From: Chloroflexi bacterium HGW-Chloroflexi-6
GTDB taxonomy: Bacteria; Chloroflexota; Anaerolineae; Anaerolineales; Villigracilaceae
DNA: 64,000 bases
Assembly (NCBI GenBank): GCA_002840685.1
Contig: PHBU01000003.1
Coordinates: 310,001 to 374,000, forward strand
Direction of reading: 5' to 3'
Translations under genes and position numbers: made by a program
Notes under the pieces: generated by a model
Told to the model about the DNA's origin: nothing
Database searches by the model: none
What the model saw: only the letters and a program-made list of their open reading frames with translations
In this document: positions 8,399 to 17,365 of the stretch, in pieces
Layout of the letters: each line of letters opens with the position of its first letter
How positions within the stretch are numbered: the first letter of the stretch is position 1

Positions 8399-9356
8399 CC
8401 AACATTTCAGGTTGGGCAGGTGGGGGAAGCGGAGATGCTGACAGACGGGTAAAAGTTAATGTCCAGGCTGTCCAGACATAGGCGCGCAGGATTCCACCCA
8501 GAATAATCAATACTGGAATATATACCACAAAACACAGCCCGGAGATGATCAGGGTTGTGCGCATGCCTTGATCGATGCCGAGCGCTAGGCCAAACATGGC
8601 CGGGATCACAATCAAAAAGATGGGCAGGGAAAGGAGTGCCCCAACCGCGAGTTGGATGATGAAAAGCAGCAAAGCCATGATCAGGTAGTTGCTCAGGTTG
8701 GCGCGGAAGAGCTGCCAGGCGCGCTGGAGCGCGTCGCTGGCGCTGCGCTCTTCCTTGATCATGGCGATCGTTGCCTGCTCAAACAAGAGATTGGCCAGCC
8801 AGCTCAATGGAATGAACAGGCAGAGCAGGGGGATCAGACAGAGGGCCAGGATGCCCATGGTCAGGGCGGCTCCCAGGCCAAAGACAAGCACGATCAGGGC
8901 TACCAACACGAAACTTGCCAGCCACATGATCAACCACAGGCCGAGCACTTTCCAGAAATAAGGAGTGCTTTCCTGCCAGAGTTCAGCGAACGAGAGCGAT
9001 TCTGTATTCTGGTCGCCGAGCAGAGCGCCTTTGATCAGGCCGATGCGTCCCATGGTGCCGAGCGCAAGCGCCAGCAGCCACAGCACACAAAAAACCATCA
9101 GGATGATGGCGATCAGGCCAATATATTGTTCGGGATGGCTTTCAAAGTTTTCGAAATAGCGAACAAAATCATTAACCCAGCCTTCGATCGGCAGGCCAAG
9201 ATCTTCGCCATTAAAACCGGAATCGCCGCCCCCGCCTCCGCCGCTGCCACCCCCTCCGCCGCCTTCGACGCAACTGGCCAGGATGCCAAAGATCCACAGG
9301 ATCTTAAATTTCCAGATGATTTGCCATGATTTTGAGAGAATCTCACCGATATTCAT
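8388..9356 (-). CDS. Polytopic membrane protein with Gly-rich loop
   Basis: A 322-residue protein with about five to six hydrophobic segments (first at about 17-27, then about 85-110, 135-185, 225-250, 260-285). After the first helix comes a low-complexity loop made of two runs of six glycines around a serine, followed by an acidic segment. The C-terminal half resembles the glycerophosphoryl-diester/DUF7544-like membrane modules often placed beside FHA genes, but I cannot name a family with certainty. It is the first gene of the tight three-gene overlap with the VWA/FHA and PP2C genes, so a shared envelope-signalling role is likely. An AGGAG-type site precedes the ATG. Confidence 0.65.
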   Translation of the reverse strand: MNIGEILSKSWQIIWKFKILWIFGILASCVEGGGGGGSGGGGGGDSGFNGEDLGLPIEGWVNDFVRYFENFESHPEQYIGLIAIILMVFCVLWLLALALGTMGRIGLIKGALLGDQNTESLSFAELWQESTPYFWKVLGLWLIMWLASFVLVALIVLVFGLGAALTMGILALCLIPLLCLFIPLSWLANLLFEQATIAMIKEERSASDALQRAWQLFRANLSNYLIMALLLFIIQLAVGALLSLPIFLIVIPAMFGLALGIDQGMRTTLIISGLCFVVYIPVLIILGGILRAYVWTAWTLTFTRLSASPLPPPAQPEMLDAY

Positions 9357-9415
9357 TGCATACTCCTTTCAGGATCGAACACTGTCTGGATATACGCGCA
9401 AAGAGAGGGTGGGTT

Positions 9416-9805
9416 TTACTCCTCGTCGCCCTTGGTCAGGCGCGGACGTTTGATGGCTTCATCGATGATCTGGTTGTTGCCGCGCTCGGGCAGTTTCATC
9501 CAGCGGCTAACGCCGGCCCAGGCCAGTAGCGGCAGGCCGACGGCCGTCCCGGCCACCGGGTACGGAACCCCGGCAACAATGCCCATCACCAGTCCTTTGG
9601 CAATCGCCGCGCCCCATTCATCATTGTCGAGAAAGCGCTGCACCATGGTTGTGGTCACAAAACCCAGCGAGCCGATCCCCAGCACGGCCAGCGGATTGAC
9701 AGCTTCGAGAAAAAAGAAAAAGAAGATTCCATCCAGTGCGATTGTCGCAAATGCGGCCAGCGGGTGGATGGGTGGCGGGGTAATCTGGCGGGACTCATCA
9801 GTCAT
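9416..9805 (-). CDS. Small membrane protein of unknown function
   Basis: 129 residues. Two or three hydrophobic stretches (about 17-50, with a run of six phenylalanines, and about 70-100, Gly/Ala/Val-rich) are followed by a charged C-terminal tail. No family is recognised. AGGAG precedes the ATG. It ends 59 nt before the start of the next minus-strand gene and is separated from guaA by the repeat at 9822-9886. Confidence 0.6.
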   Translation of the reverse strand: MTDESRQITPPPIHPLAAFATIALDGIFFFFFLEAVNPLAVLGIGSLGFVTTTMVQRFLDNDEWGAAIAKGLVMGIVAGVPYPVAGTAVGLPLLAWAGVSRWMKLPERGNNQIIDEAIKRPRLTKGDEE

Positions 9806-9821
9806 GGTGTACTCCTTTTAT

Positions 9822-9886
9822 AACGCGAGATAATATTTCGCGCTACATTCTCGTTAAAGAATCGCAGGATAACCTCCTGCGCCACG
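9822..9886. repeat. Composite palindromic repeat, three tandem hairpins
   Basis: Three hairpins lie head to tail: CGCGAGAT/ATTTCGCG (one mismatch pair), ATTCT/AGAAT, and CGCAGGA/TCCTGCG. Read on the minus strand, its GTAGCGCG...TTATC...CGCG segment matches the element at 2990-3038 at 19 of 23 positions. It fills the gap between guaA and the small membrane protein gene. Confidence 0.7.
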
Positions 9887-11428
9887 CTATTCCCACTCGA
9901 TTGTCGCGGGTGGTTTGCTGGTTATATCATACACCACCCGGTTGATTCCGCGCACCTCGTTGACGATCCGGCTCGAGACTTTTGCCAACACATCATACGG
10001 AATGCGCGCCCAATCGGCGGTCATAAAATCATCGGTCAGCACGGCGCGAATGGCGCAGGCTTCCTGGTAAGTGCGCTGATCGCCCATCACGCCCACCGAA
10101 CGCACCGGCAAGAGCACCACAAAGGCTTGAGATGTGCCCGCGCCTTTGCCCAACAGGCCTGCGGCGGACAACTCCTCGATCAGGATCGCGTCCGCTTCGC
10201 GTAGCCGCTCCGCGCGTTCGGGGGTCACCTCGCCCAGGCAGCGCACGGTCAGCCCCGGCCCCGGGAACGGCTGCCGCCAAACCATCGCGCTCGGCAGCCC
10301 AAGCGCCTCGCCCACTGCCCGCACCTCGTCCTTGAACAGGTAGCGCAGCGGCTCGACCAGCTCGAATTGCATATCCTTGGGCAAGCCGCCTACATTATGA
10401 TGGGTTTTGATCTTGTCGGCCTTGTTGCGGTCGGGGGCGGAAGATTCGACTACATCGGGATAGATCGTGCCTTGGACTAAAAATTTGGGCTGGCCGATGG
10501 CTTTTGCCTCGTGCTCGAAGATGCGGATGAACTTCTCGCCGACCACCTTGCGCTTTTGTTCCGGTTCGGTGATACCAGCCAACGCTGAAAAGTATTCCTC
10601 CGCCGCCTGAACGGCCACCAGTTCGACGCCGAGCATATTGCGGAAAGCTTCAACCACCTGCGCGCCTTCGTTCTTGCGCAGCAGGCCGGTATCGACAAAA
10701 ACCGCCACCAACTGGTCGCCGATCGCCTTGTGGACGAGGGCGGCTGCCACCGAAGAATCGACTCCGCCGGAGACGGCTGCCAGCACCCGCGCTCCGCCGA
10801 CCTGCGCGCGGATTCGCGCCACCGATTCGTCGATGATCGACTGCGGCGTCCAGTCCGGGCTGATCCCGGCGATTTCGGCCACGAAGCGCCGGATGATCTC
10901 GCTCCCGCCGACGGTGTGGTTGACTTCCGGGTGGAATTGCAACCCGTAATATTTGCGGGCCGGGTCGGCCATTGCCGCAAAGGGGCTGTTGCCGCTTTTG
11001 GCAAAGGACTGAAATCCGGGCGGCAGTTCGGTCAATTTGTCGCCGTGCGACATCCAGACCTGGAAGGGTTGCCCGCCGAGCAGGGGGTTATCCGCCAGCG
11101 GTTCAACGATGGCGTGGCCGTACTCGCGGTGAGCCGACGGATCGACTTTGCCGCCCAGGGCGTGGGTCAGGGCCTGCATCCCGTAGCAAATGCCTAAAAT
11201 CGGCAATCCACTCTTGAGAATGAAATCCTGAATAAAGGGCGCGCCCGGTTCATAGGCCGAGTTGGGCCCGCCCGAGAGAATGAAGGCTTTGGGTTGGATC
11301 GAGAGAATTTTTTCCTGCGGCGCGTCCCAGGGGAAGAGTTCGCAGTAAACCTGGGCCTCGCGTACCCGCCGGGCGATCAATTGGGCGTATTGGGAACCAA
11401 AATCGAGAATGGCGATGGAATTGTGCAT
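9887..11428 (-). CDS. guaA: GMP synthase (glutamine-hydrolysing)
   Basis: A 513-residue cytoplasmic enzyme that converts XMP to GMP using glutamine and ATP. The N-terminal class I amidotransferase has nucleophile Cys81 in '[15 protein letters not shown]' and the His-Glu pair in 'LQFHPEVNH'. The ATP pyrophosphatase domain has the PP-loop '[15 protein letters not shown]' near 225, and the C-terminal dimerisation domain ends '[10 protein letters not shown]' as is typical. AGAGGA lies before the ATG. It is downstream of the HIT and xpt genes on the same strand, forming a purine-metabolism group. Confidence 0.97.
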   Translation of the reverse strand: MHNSIAILDFGSQYAQLIARRVREAQVYCELFPWDAPQEKILSIQPKAFILSGGPNSAYEPGAPFIQDFILKSGLPILGICYGMQALTHALGGKVDPSAHREYGHAIVEPLADNPLLGGQPFQVWMSHGDKLTELPPGFQSFAKSGNSPFAAMADPARKYYGLQFHPEVNHTVGGSEIIRRFVAEIAGISPDWTPQSIIDESVARIRAQVGGARVLAAVSGGVDSSVAAALVHKAIGDQLVAVFVDTGLLRKNEGAQVVEAFRNMLGVELVAVQAAEEYFSALAGITEPEQKRKVVGEKFIRIFEHEAKAIGQPKFLVQGTIYPDVVESSAPDRNKADKIKTHHNVGGLPKDMQFELVEPLRYLFKDEVRAVGEALGLPSAMVWRQPFPGPGLTVRCLGEVTPERAERLREADAILIEELSAAGLLGKGAGTSQAFVVLLPVRSVGVMGDQRTYQEACAIRAVLTDDFMTADWARIPYDVLAKVSSRIVNEVRGINRVVYDITSKPPATIEWE

Positions 11429-11442
11429 GTGGATCCTCTGGT

Positions 11443-11471
11443 GTAGGGGCGACGCATTGCGTCGCCCCTAC
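11443..11471. repeat. 29-nt perfect palindrome with GTAG/CTAC ends
   Basis: Two 14-base arms (GTAGGGGCGACGCA and its exact complement) surround a single T. It sits six bases from the HIT gene stop and 15 nt upstream of the guaA start. No U tract follows, so it is better read as a dispersed palindromic repeat, possibly processed as mRNA structure, than as a terminator. Confidence 0.8.
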
Positions 11472-11476
11472 GACAA

Positions 11477-11833
11477 TTATCCGGATATGAGATGAAAATG
11501 TAAATGTGGGAAGTCCTGATATTCGCCACCGTTGACGATCAGGCGATAGCCGCCTTCTTCGAGTTTGTATTCGCGGACGAGGCTCTGAACGGCGCTCATC
11601 AGGTCGGTTAGGAAGGCGCTGTCGGCAGGGTCGAGCTCGGCCAGACTCGCTGCGGGGCGTTTCGGTGTCAGGATCACATGAAACGCATGGGCCGGCCTGG
11701 GATGCCAAAAGGCCAGCAGCGTCTCCGTTTCACGCAGGCGGGATACGGGCAGGGCGAAGGTCATACGGGTAAAAAGCAATCGTATAAGAAAACGCCCGGG
11801 TCTAGTCCGGGCCAAACGGTAGAGCAAATCCAT
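11477..11833 (-). CDS. HIT-family nucleotide-binding protein
   Basis: 118 residues ending in the histidine-triad motif 'HLHFHLISG', the active site of HIT nucleotide hydrolases/transferases (AMP-lysine or dinucleotide substrates). The preceding 'AHAFHVILTPKRP' matches the conserved HIT core. The N-terminus has an extra basic, hydrophobic ~25 residues, and an internal ATG ('MTFALP') could be an alternative start. The stop of xpt at 11834 directly abuts this start, so the two are co-translated. The exact substrate is unknown. Confidence 0.82.
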   Translation of the reverse strand: MDLLYRLARTRPGRFLIRLLFTRMTFALPVSRLRETETLLAFWHPRPAHAFHVILTPKRPAASLAELDPADSAFLTDLMSAVQSLVREYKLEEGGYRLIVNGGEYQDFPHLHFHLISG

Positions 11834-12406
11834 TTATTCTTCAAATTCGATTTTGCCGTCATCGAGCGAGGAGATTTTTGCCAGCGACTCGACCTGCACA
11901 CCCAGGCTGGCGAGGGCTTCACGGCCGCCTTCAAAGGTTTTTTCGATCAATGCACCGACGCCGACAATCTCTGCTCCGGCGGTCTGGGCCAGGCGCACCA
12001 GGCCGAGGATGGTCGCGCCGGTGGCGAGGAAATCGTCGATGATCAGGACGCGCTCGCCGTGCGGCAGGTGTTCGGGCGAGATGATCAGCTCGACCATGCG
12101 GCCTTTTGTGTGGGAGGGGGCCAGGGTCAGGTACACCTGGTCGGGCATGGTGATCGGTTTGGTCTTGCGCGCATAGACCACCGGCAGACCGAGGTGGATG
12201 GCGGTGGTCAGGGCCGGGGCAATGCCCGAAATTTCGGCGGTCAGGATCTTTGTCGCGCCGAGGTGTCTGAACATGCGCGCAAATTCGAGCCCGCACAGGT
12301 TCATCAGGCCGGCATCGACCTGGTGGTTGACGAAGCCATCCACTTTGAGAATGCCGTTGCCCAGGTTTTTGCCCTCACGGGCTATTTTTTCAACAAGTTC
12401 TTTCAT
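11834..12406 (-). CDS. xpt: Xanthine phosphoribosyltransferase
   Basis: A 190-residue type I phosphoribosyltransferase that joins xanthine to PRPP to make XMP, the substrate of GuaA encoded two genes downstream. The PRPP loop 'RVLIIDDFLATGAT' lies near residues 118-131, and 'GIAPALTTAIHLGLPVVYARK' near 61-81 is typical of Xpt. Length matches bacterial Xpt (~190). AAGGAG precedes the ATG. The leader is short (no more than about 60 nt), too short for a purine riboswitch of the kind that controls xpt in Bacillus. Confidence 0.92.
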   Translation of the reverse strand: MKELVEKIAREGKNLGNGILKVDGFVNHQVDAGLMNLCGLEFARMFRHLGATKILTAEISGIAPALTTAIHLGLPVVYARKTKPITMPDQVYLTLAPSHTKGRMVELIISPEHLPHGERVLIIDDFLATGATILGLVRLAQTAGAEIVGVGALIEKTFEGGREALASLGVQVESLAKISSLDDGKIEFEE

Positions 12407-12494
12407 AATTTCTCCTTGGATATCTGTCTATTCAAGTTCATTTTACAGCGGTTATCAAGATTCCTCCAGAGAAAGAAGTCACCTTCTTGGGGTG

Positions 12495-12503
12495 TGTTAG
12501 AAT
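12495..12503 (+). promoter_or_regulatory. Extended -10 promoter of maf
   Basis: The sequence TGTTAGAAT (TGn plus TAGAAT) ends 11 nt before the maf ATG at 12515. With a start point about seven bases downstream the leader would be only a few nucleotides. No clear -35 and no Shine-Dalgarno are seen, consistent with leaderless translation. Confidence 0.5.
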
Positions 12504-12514
12504 CCTGATTTGTT

Positions 12515-13192
12515 ATGACCATGCCTCAATTACCTTTATTACTTCTTGCTTCAAACTCTCCCCGGCGACGGGAATTGCTTGCATTGGGCGGCTGGATGTT
12601 TAATCTGGATGTTGCCGACATCGATGAAACCGTCTTGTCGGGTGAGCAGCCCGTTGCTTATGTTGAACGTTTGGCTGTGGAGAAAGCCCGCGCTGTCCTG
12701 CCGCGTTCACGCCCCGAGCATATTATCATTGGCTCAGACACGACCGTTGTGCTGGATTGCGAAATTTTGGGCAAACCTACCGACGAGCGTGAGGCCCGTT
12801 CCATGTTAACCCGCCTGCGCGGGCGCAATCATCAGGTTTATACCGGCATCGCCGTTTTGCGTGCGGAGGACCAGACCCTGTTCAGCGATGTTTGTCTGAC
12901 CGAGGTGCCCATGCGCAACTACAGCGATGCGGAAATGGATGCCTACATCGAAAGCGGCGATCCGCTCGATAAAGCCGGGGCCTACGGCATCCAAAATCCC
13001 GATTTTCAGCCGGTGATCAACATGCAGGGCTGCTACGCCAGTGTGATGGGCCTGCCGCTCTGTCACCTGACGGTTCTCTTGCGCCGGTTGGATATTTCAC
13101 CGCGCGCCGATGTAGCCCGAAATTGCCAGGCTGCCCTGCACTACGCCTGCCCGGTCTACCGTTCCATCTTAAAAAGTGATCTTACAAAGTAG
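12515..13192 (+). CDS. maf: Maf-like nucleotide pyrophosphatase
   Basis: 225 residues. 'LASNSPRRRELL' at about 11-22 is the Maf/YhdE signature. 'GSDTTVVLD' and 'GDPLDKAGAYGIQ' complete the active-site region. Family members hydrolyse dTTP/UTP or modified nucleotides to the monophosphate. A C-terminal extension of about 25 residues follows the usual end. The start is the first ATG (MTMPQ); a second ATG two codons later is also possible. It leads a plus-strand run with the PBP, rsgA and holB genes. Confidence 0.9.
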   Translation: MTMPQLPLLLLASNSPRRRELLALGGWMFNLDVADIDETVLSGEQPVAYVERLAVEKARAVLPRSRPEHIIIGSDTTVVLDCEILGKPTDEREARSMLTRLRGRNHQVYTGIAVLRAEDQTLFSDVCLTEVPMRNYSDAEMDAYIESGDPLDKAGAYGIQNPDFQPVINMQGCYASVMGLPLCHLTVLLRRLDISPRADVARNCQAALHYACPVYRSILKSDLTK

Positions 13193-13199
13193 GTAAAAA

Positions 13200-15446
13200 A
13201 TGAAGCGACTATTGATGATCAGCCTGATTTTCGTTATCGCAATCTTGAGCGCTTGCACGCCATCGGAAAACCCTGGAACCCCGCAGGTGGAACCCACCAG
13301 CGGACTCCCCACCCCGGCCGTGCGTGTCACCAGCGCGCCTGACCCTGATAGCGCCTTGCAGGTCTTTTTCGAAGCCTGGCAGGCGGCAGATTATGCGGCC
13401 ATGTATGCCATGACTACACCGCAAAGCCAGCAGACGATCAGCGAAGAAGATTTTGTCAAACGTTATCGCGATGCAATGAATGAAATGGCATTCAAAGAAT
13501 TGAGCTATGCCGTTCGCTCGACCACGCGCAACACAACCGATGCCCAGGTTACTGTGGGTGTGACCTATATCAGCAATGTGATCGGAGAATTCCAGCGCGA
13601 TCTGGTGTTTGGCGTCGTTCTGGAAAATGGCGGTTGGAAAATCAACTGGGACGATGGTCTGATCCTGCCTGAACTGCGCGGCGGCAACACCCTCTCGATG
13701 GATTTTGAATCCCTGCCGCGCGGCAACATCTATGATCGCAGCGGCAACGTGATCGTGGACCAGGCCGAGGCGGTTGCCATGTATGTTGTTCCTGGGCAAT
13801 TGAACCCCGACCAGGAAGGCACGTTGCTCTATGAAATCTCCAACCTGACCGGCCAGCCCCAGGAAGTCATCCGCAATCGCTACGCCTTTGCCGGCGCCGA
13901 TTGGTATGTGACCATGGGCGAAGCCTCGCTCGAAGAAATTAACAAACGCTACGGGGTTTTGGCTGGCCTGAGCGGTCTTTACATGGTCGATTACACCTCG
14001 CGTTTCTATTACGATAATGGGATTGGTTCGCAGACTGTCGGTTATGTCTCAGCCATACCCGCCGAACAGTTGGATACCTACCTGCGCGCCGGATACGCTC
14101 GCAATGCCCTGGTCGGCGCGTCTGGCATCGAAAAATGGGCTGAATCTTATCTTTCGGGCAAATCAGGCGGCACGCTCTATGTTGTCGCGCCAACCGGCAG
14201 CATTCTCTCTTACCTTGGCAAAACCACTCCTGAAGCGCCCAGCTCCGTTCACCTGACCCTTGATCGCAACCTGCAAACCCAAACCGAACAGGCTCTGGGA
14301 GATTTCGTGGGTGCGATCGTGGTCATGGAACGCGATACCGGGCGGGTGCTGGCGATGGCCTCCTCGCCTGATTTTGACTCCAACCTGTTTAACTCGCAGA
14401 ACCCCAACAGCGCCAATGGTCTGGGCGATGTGACCACTAGTGAAGATAGCCCGTTGGTCAACCGCGCCACTCAAGGCCAGTACCCGCTCGGCTCGGTCTT
14501 CAAGATCATCACCATGGCTGCCGCCTTGGAGAGCGGCACGTACACGCCTGAAAACGAGTATGAATGCGGTTACGAATATACTGAATACGGTGGGCCGACC
14601 CTCTACGATTGGACCTGGGAACGCTACCAGACCGAATTACGCGAAACCGGCGAAGGCACCACTCGGCCATCCGGTACGCTTACCCTGTCTGAAGGCCTGA
14701 TGCGCTCGTGCAACCCCTGGTTCTATCACATCGGCTATGATTTGTACCGCCAGGGGCGCGTGAATGCTGTGGCCGACATGGCACGTGGTTTTGGCCTGGG
14801 CAGCCTGACCGGCATCGATGTCATCCCTGAACTGCCGGGGTTGATCGTCAATCCGCCGGTTCCGAGCGGCGAAGTTGAAGCCGTAAACCAGGCCATCGGC
14901 CAGGGTGAATTACAGGTCACACCGCTGCAAGTTGCCACCTTCATCGCTGCGGTGGGCAATGGCGGCACGCTTTACCGCCCGCAACTGGTCGAGAAAGTGG
15001 TTGATGCCAACGGCGTCGAAACCACCATCTTCAAACCCGAAGCGCGCGGCACCCTGCCCATTAAACCTGAGACGTTGAAAGCCATTCAAGACGCCATGCG
15101 TTCGGTGATCGCCAATCCGCGCGGCACGGCCTCCCATCGTTTTCGCAATGTAACCATCCCGGTCTACGCCAAGACCGGCACTGCCCAGACCGGCGGCGGT
15201 TTGCCGCATTCCTGGTTTGCCGGTTATACCGATGTTCCCGATGGCAGCCTTCCTGATATCTCGATTGCCGTGATCGTTGAAAACAAGGGCGAGGGCTCCG
15301 AATACGCTGCGCCGATCTTCAGGCGTGTGCTCGAAATCTACTATGTTGGCCGCCCGCAAGCCCTGTACTGGTGGGAAGCCAACATCGGCATTCCCAGAAC
15401 CCCAACCCCAATTGGCGGTATCCCGACCGAAGAAAACGATAATTAA
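13200..15446 (+). CDS. Class B penicillin-binding protein, lipoprotein type
   Basis: A 748-residue DD-transpeptidase that crosslinks peptidoglycan outside the membrane. The N-terminus has a lipobox ('ILSAC', Cys about residue 19), so it is lipid-anchored rather than held by a transmembrane helix. An NTF2-like MecA-N domain (about 50-150) precedes the PBP dimerisation domain ('RGNIYDRSGNVI' near 180) and the transpeptidase. Catalytic motifs are intact: S432-x-x-K435, S503-C-N505, K658-T-G660. The tail is Thr/Pro-rich. The MecA-N plus lipobox architecture resembles PBP3 of Gram-positives. It starts 7 nt after maf and its stop overlaps the rsgA start by one base. Confidence 0.92.
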   Translation: MKRLLMISLIFVIAILSACTPSENPGTPQVEPTSGLPTPAVRVTSAPDPDSALQVFFEAWQAADYAAMYAMTTPQSQQTISEEDFVKRYRDAMNEMAFKELSYAVRSTTRNTTDAQVTVGVTYISNVIGEFQRDLVFGVVLENGGWKINWDDGLILPELRGGNTLSMDFESLPRGNIYDRSGNVIVDQAEAVAMYVVPGQLNPDQEGTLLYEISNLTGQPQEVIRNRYAFAGADWYVTMGEASLEEINKRYGVLAGLSGLYMVDYTSRFYYDNGIGSQTVGYVSAIPAEQLDTYLRAGYARNALVGASGIEKWAESYLSGKSGGTLYVVAPTGSILSYLGKTTPEAPSSVHLTLDRNLQTQTEQALGDFVGAIVVMERDTGRVLAMASSPDFDSNLFNSQNPNSANGLGDVTTSEDSPLVNRATQGQYPLGSVFKIITMAAALESGTYTPENEYECGYEYTEYGGPTLYDWTWERYQTELRETGEGTTRPSGTLTLSEGLMRSCNPWFYHIGYDLYRQGRVNAVADMARGFGLGSLTGIDVIPELPGLIVNPPVPSGEVEAVNQAIGQGELQVTPLQVATFIAAVGNGGTLYRPQLVEKVVDANGVETTIFKPEARGTLPIKPETLKAIQDAMRSVIANPRGTASHRFRNVTIPVYAKTGTAQTGGGLPHSWFAGYTDVPDGSLPDISIAVIVENKGEGSEYAAPIFRRVLEIYYVGRPQALYWWEANIGIPRTPTPIGGIPTEENDN

Positions 15447-16366
15447 TGTCTGATCAAGAAACGCTGACCGGCCTGATCATTCGCGCCCAATCGGGCTTTT
15501 TCAGTGTTCTGAGCGCGGATGCTGACTTACCCGTCACCTGCCAGCTGCGTGGACGGTTAAAACAAGGCCCGCGACTGGGCGACATCGCCGCAGTCGGCGA
15601 CTCGGTCCTGTTCACCATCCAATCTGATGGCAGCGGCGCCATCGACGAGATTCTGCCGCGCAAAAGCGAGATCGTGCGCCTCGACCCGCGCCCACAGGGG
15701 GAGTATCGCCAGGTTTTGCTGGCCAACCCTGACCAGGCGGTTTTTGTCTTTTCCTGCGCCAACCCCGACCCCCGGCTGCGTATGTTGGATCGTTTTCTGG
15801 TCATCGCCGAAAAACAAAACGTTCCGGCGGTGGTCGTTGCCAACAAAGTTGATCTGGTGGGCATCGATGCCGCCCGGAAGATATTCGGCTTTTACCCCGC
15901 GCTTGGCTACCCGGTCATTTACACATCCACCAAACAAAATTTGGGGCTGGATGAATTCCGCGATGTTTTGCAGGGCAAACTCTCGGCCCTGGCCGGGCCA
16001 AGCGGTGTCGGCAAATCAAGCCTGATGAATGCCATCCAACCCGGGCTGGGGATCGCCGTCGGCGAAATCAGCATGGCCATGAACAAGGGCAAGCACACCA
16101 CCAATTTTCGCCAGCTGCACCCGCTCGAATTTGGCGGCTGGGTGGCTGATGCTCCTGGCTGGAAATCTCTGGCTTTATGGGATACCGAATCGGTGGAAAT
16201 CGACGCCTACTTCCCCGAATTGCGCGACCTGGTCTCAGAATGCCAATTCAGCGACTGTTCGCATGTCCATGAGCCGGGCTGCGCTGTTTTGCAGGCCGTG
16301 GCATCCGGCCAGGTGCGCCGTGAACGCTATGATTCATTCTTACGCTTGCGCGATGGGCAGGAATAA
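15446..16366 (+). CDS. rsgA: Ribosome small-subunit biogenesis GTPase RsgA
   Basis: 306 residues with a circularly permuted GTPase core after an OB fold. The order is 'NKVDL' (G4), then 'GPSGVGKSS' (G1, Lys190), 'GKHTT' (G2) and 'DAPGW' (G3). The C-terminal zinc knuckle has Cys and His ligands in 'CQFSDCSHVHEPGC'. RsgA helps late 30S maturation. TAATG overlap with the PBP gene shows translational coupling. In Bacillus rsgA sits beside prkC and rpe; here it is about 22 kb from those genes. Confidence 0.95.
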   Translation: MSDQETLTGLIIRAQSGFFSVLSADADLPVTCQLRGRLKQGPRLGDIAAVGDSVLFTIQSDGSGAIDEILPRKSEIVRLDPRPQGEYRQVLLANPDQAVFVFSCANPDPRLRMLDRFLVIAEKQNVPAVVVANKVDLVGIDAARKIFGFYPALGYPVIYTSTKQNLGLDEFRDVLQGKLSALAGPSGVGKSSLMNAIQPGLGIAVGEISMAMNKGKHTTNFRQLHPLEFGGWVADAPGWKSLALWDTESVEIDAYFPELRDLVSECQFSDCSHVHEPGCAVLQAVASGQVRRERYDSFLRLRDGQE

Positions 16367-16372
16367 TCCATT

Positions 16373-17362
16373 ATGAATCCCTGGGAAGTTTTCGGTCACG
16401 ATTGGGCTGTCGAAATGCTGCATGGGCACGTTGTCCACGGAGCCTTGCGGCATGCCTATCTCATCACCGGCCCGGGCGGGGTCGGGCGGCGCACGCTGGC
16501 GATCCGTCTGGCGCAGGCGGTCAACTGTCAGACGCCGGGCACGCCGGGGGTTCCGTGTCGCACCTGTCGGGCCTGCAAACAGATCGAGGCCGGGCAAAAT
16601 ATCGATTTAATGGTGATCCAGGCCGATCATGAGGGCGGAACGCTCAAGGTCGAGCAGGTGCGCGAAGTGCAGAAATTCCTGTCGCTCAAGCCGTATCAAT
16701 CCGCTTTCAAGATCGTGATCTTCCTACGTTTCCAGGAAGCCAACCTGAATGCGGCCAACGCCTTGCTCAAAACCCTTGAAGAAGCCCCCTCCTATGGTTT
16801 GCTGCTCCTGACCGCCGATAACGCCGAGCAACTGCTGCCGACGATCGTTTCGCGCTGTGAGATCCTGCGCCTGCGGCCCCTGGGCGTGGATGCGGTCCAA
16901 ACTTTTCTCGAGATGCGCGGCCTGGAGATTGACAAAGCCCGCCTACTGGCTCATCTCTCCGATGGCCGCCCCGGCTACGCCTTGCGATTGGCCGAGGATG
17001 ATAAAACCCTGGCCTTTCGCGCCGAAAAACTGGATGATTTGCGCCGCCTGCTGGCCGCTCCCGCGCGGGAGCGTTTCGGCTATGCTGAAAAGTTGGCCAA
17101 AGACAAAGACATCCTGCGCCGGACGCTGTTCCTGTGGCTGTCGTGGTGGCGGGACGTGTTGCTGCGCACGGCCGGGGCGCAGACGGCTCTGACGAACATC
17201 GACCGGGCGGATGAGATCGAGATCGTGGCTGGCGGACTTTCCCTGCCTGATGTGCGTAAAACCGCCCGTGCATTGGAAGATGCCGTTGAAAAACTGGAGA
17301 AAAACGTCAATGCCCGCCTGCTGGCCGAAGTGACCCTGATGGATTGGCCGCGGATAAGGTGA
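16373..17362 (+). CDS. holB: DNA polymerase III delta-prime subunit
   Basis: 329 residues of the clamp-loader AAA+ family. The Walker A-like sequence is 'GPGGVGRRT', with Arg in place of the ATP-binding Lys, as expected for the non-ATPase delta-prime subunit. It has Cys-rich zinc-module residues ('CRTCRACKQ') near 60 and a retained SRC motif ('VSRCEIL') near 160 that supplies the arginine finger. It follows rsgA by six bases. The C-terminal collar domain is normal in length. Convergent with the acyltransferase gene, with only 3 nt between stops. Confidence 0.92.
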   Translation: MNPWEVFGHDWAVEMLHGHVVHGALRHAYLITGPGGVGRRTLAIRLAQAVNCQTPGTPGVPCRTCRACKQIEAGQNIDLMVIQADHEGGTLKVEQVREVQKFLSLKPYQSAFKIVIFLRFQEANLNAANALLKTLEEAPSYGLLLLTADNAEQLLPTIVSRCEILRLRPLGVDAVQTFLEMRGLEIDKARLLAHLSDGRPGYALRLAEDDKTLAFRAEKLDDLRRLLAAPARERFGYAEKLAKDKDILRRTLFLWLSWWRDVLLRTAGAQTALTNIDRADEIEIVAGGLSLPDVRKTARALEDAVEKLEKNVNARLLAEVTLMDWPRIR

Positions 17363-17365
17363 TTT

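Noticed and set aside
9180..9270. Poly-glycine run as a frameshift or assembly artefact
   Set aside because: The frame stays open on both sides and the following loop and helices continue normally.
12407..12514. Purine riboswitch upstream of xpt
   Set aside because: The gap of 108 bases is shared with the divergent maf promoter, and I see no purine aptamer core; the xpt leader is too short.
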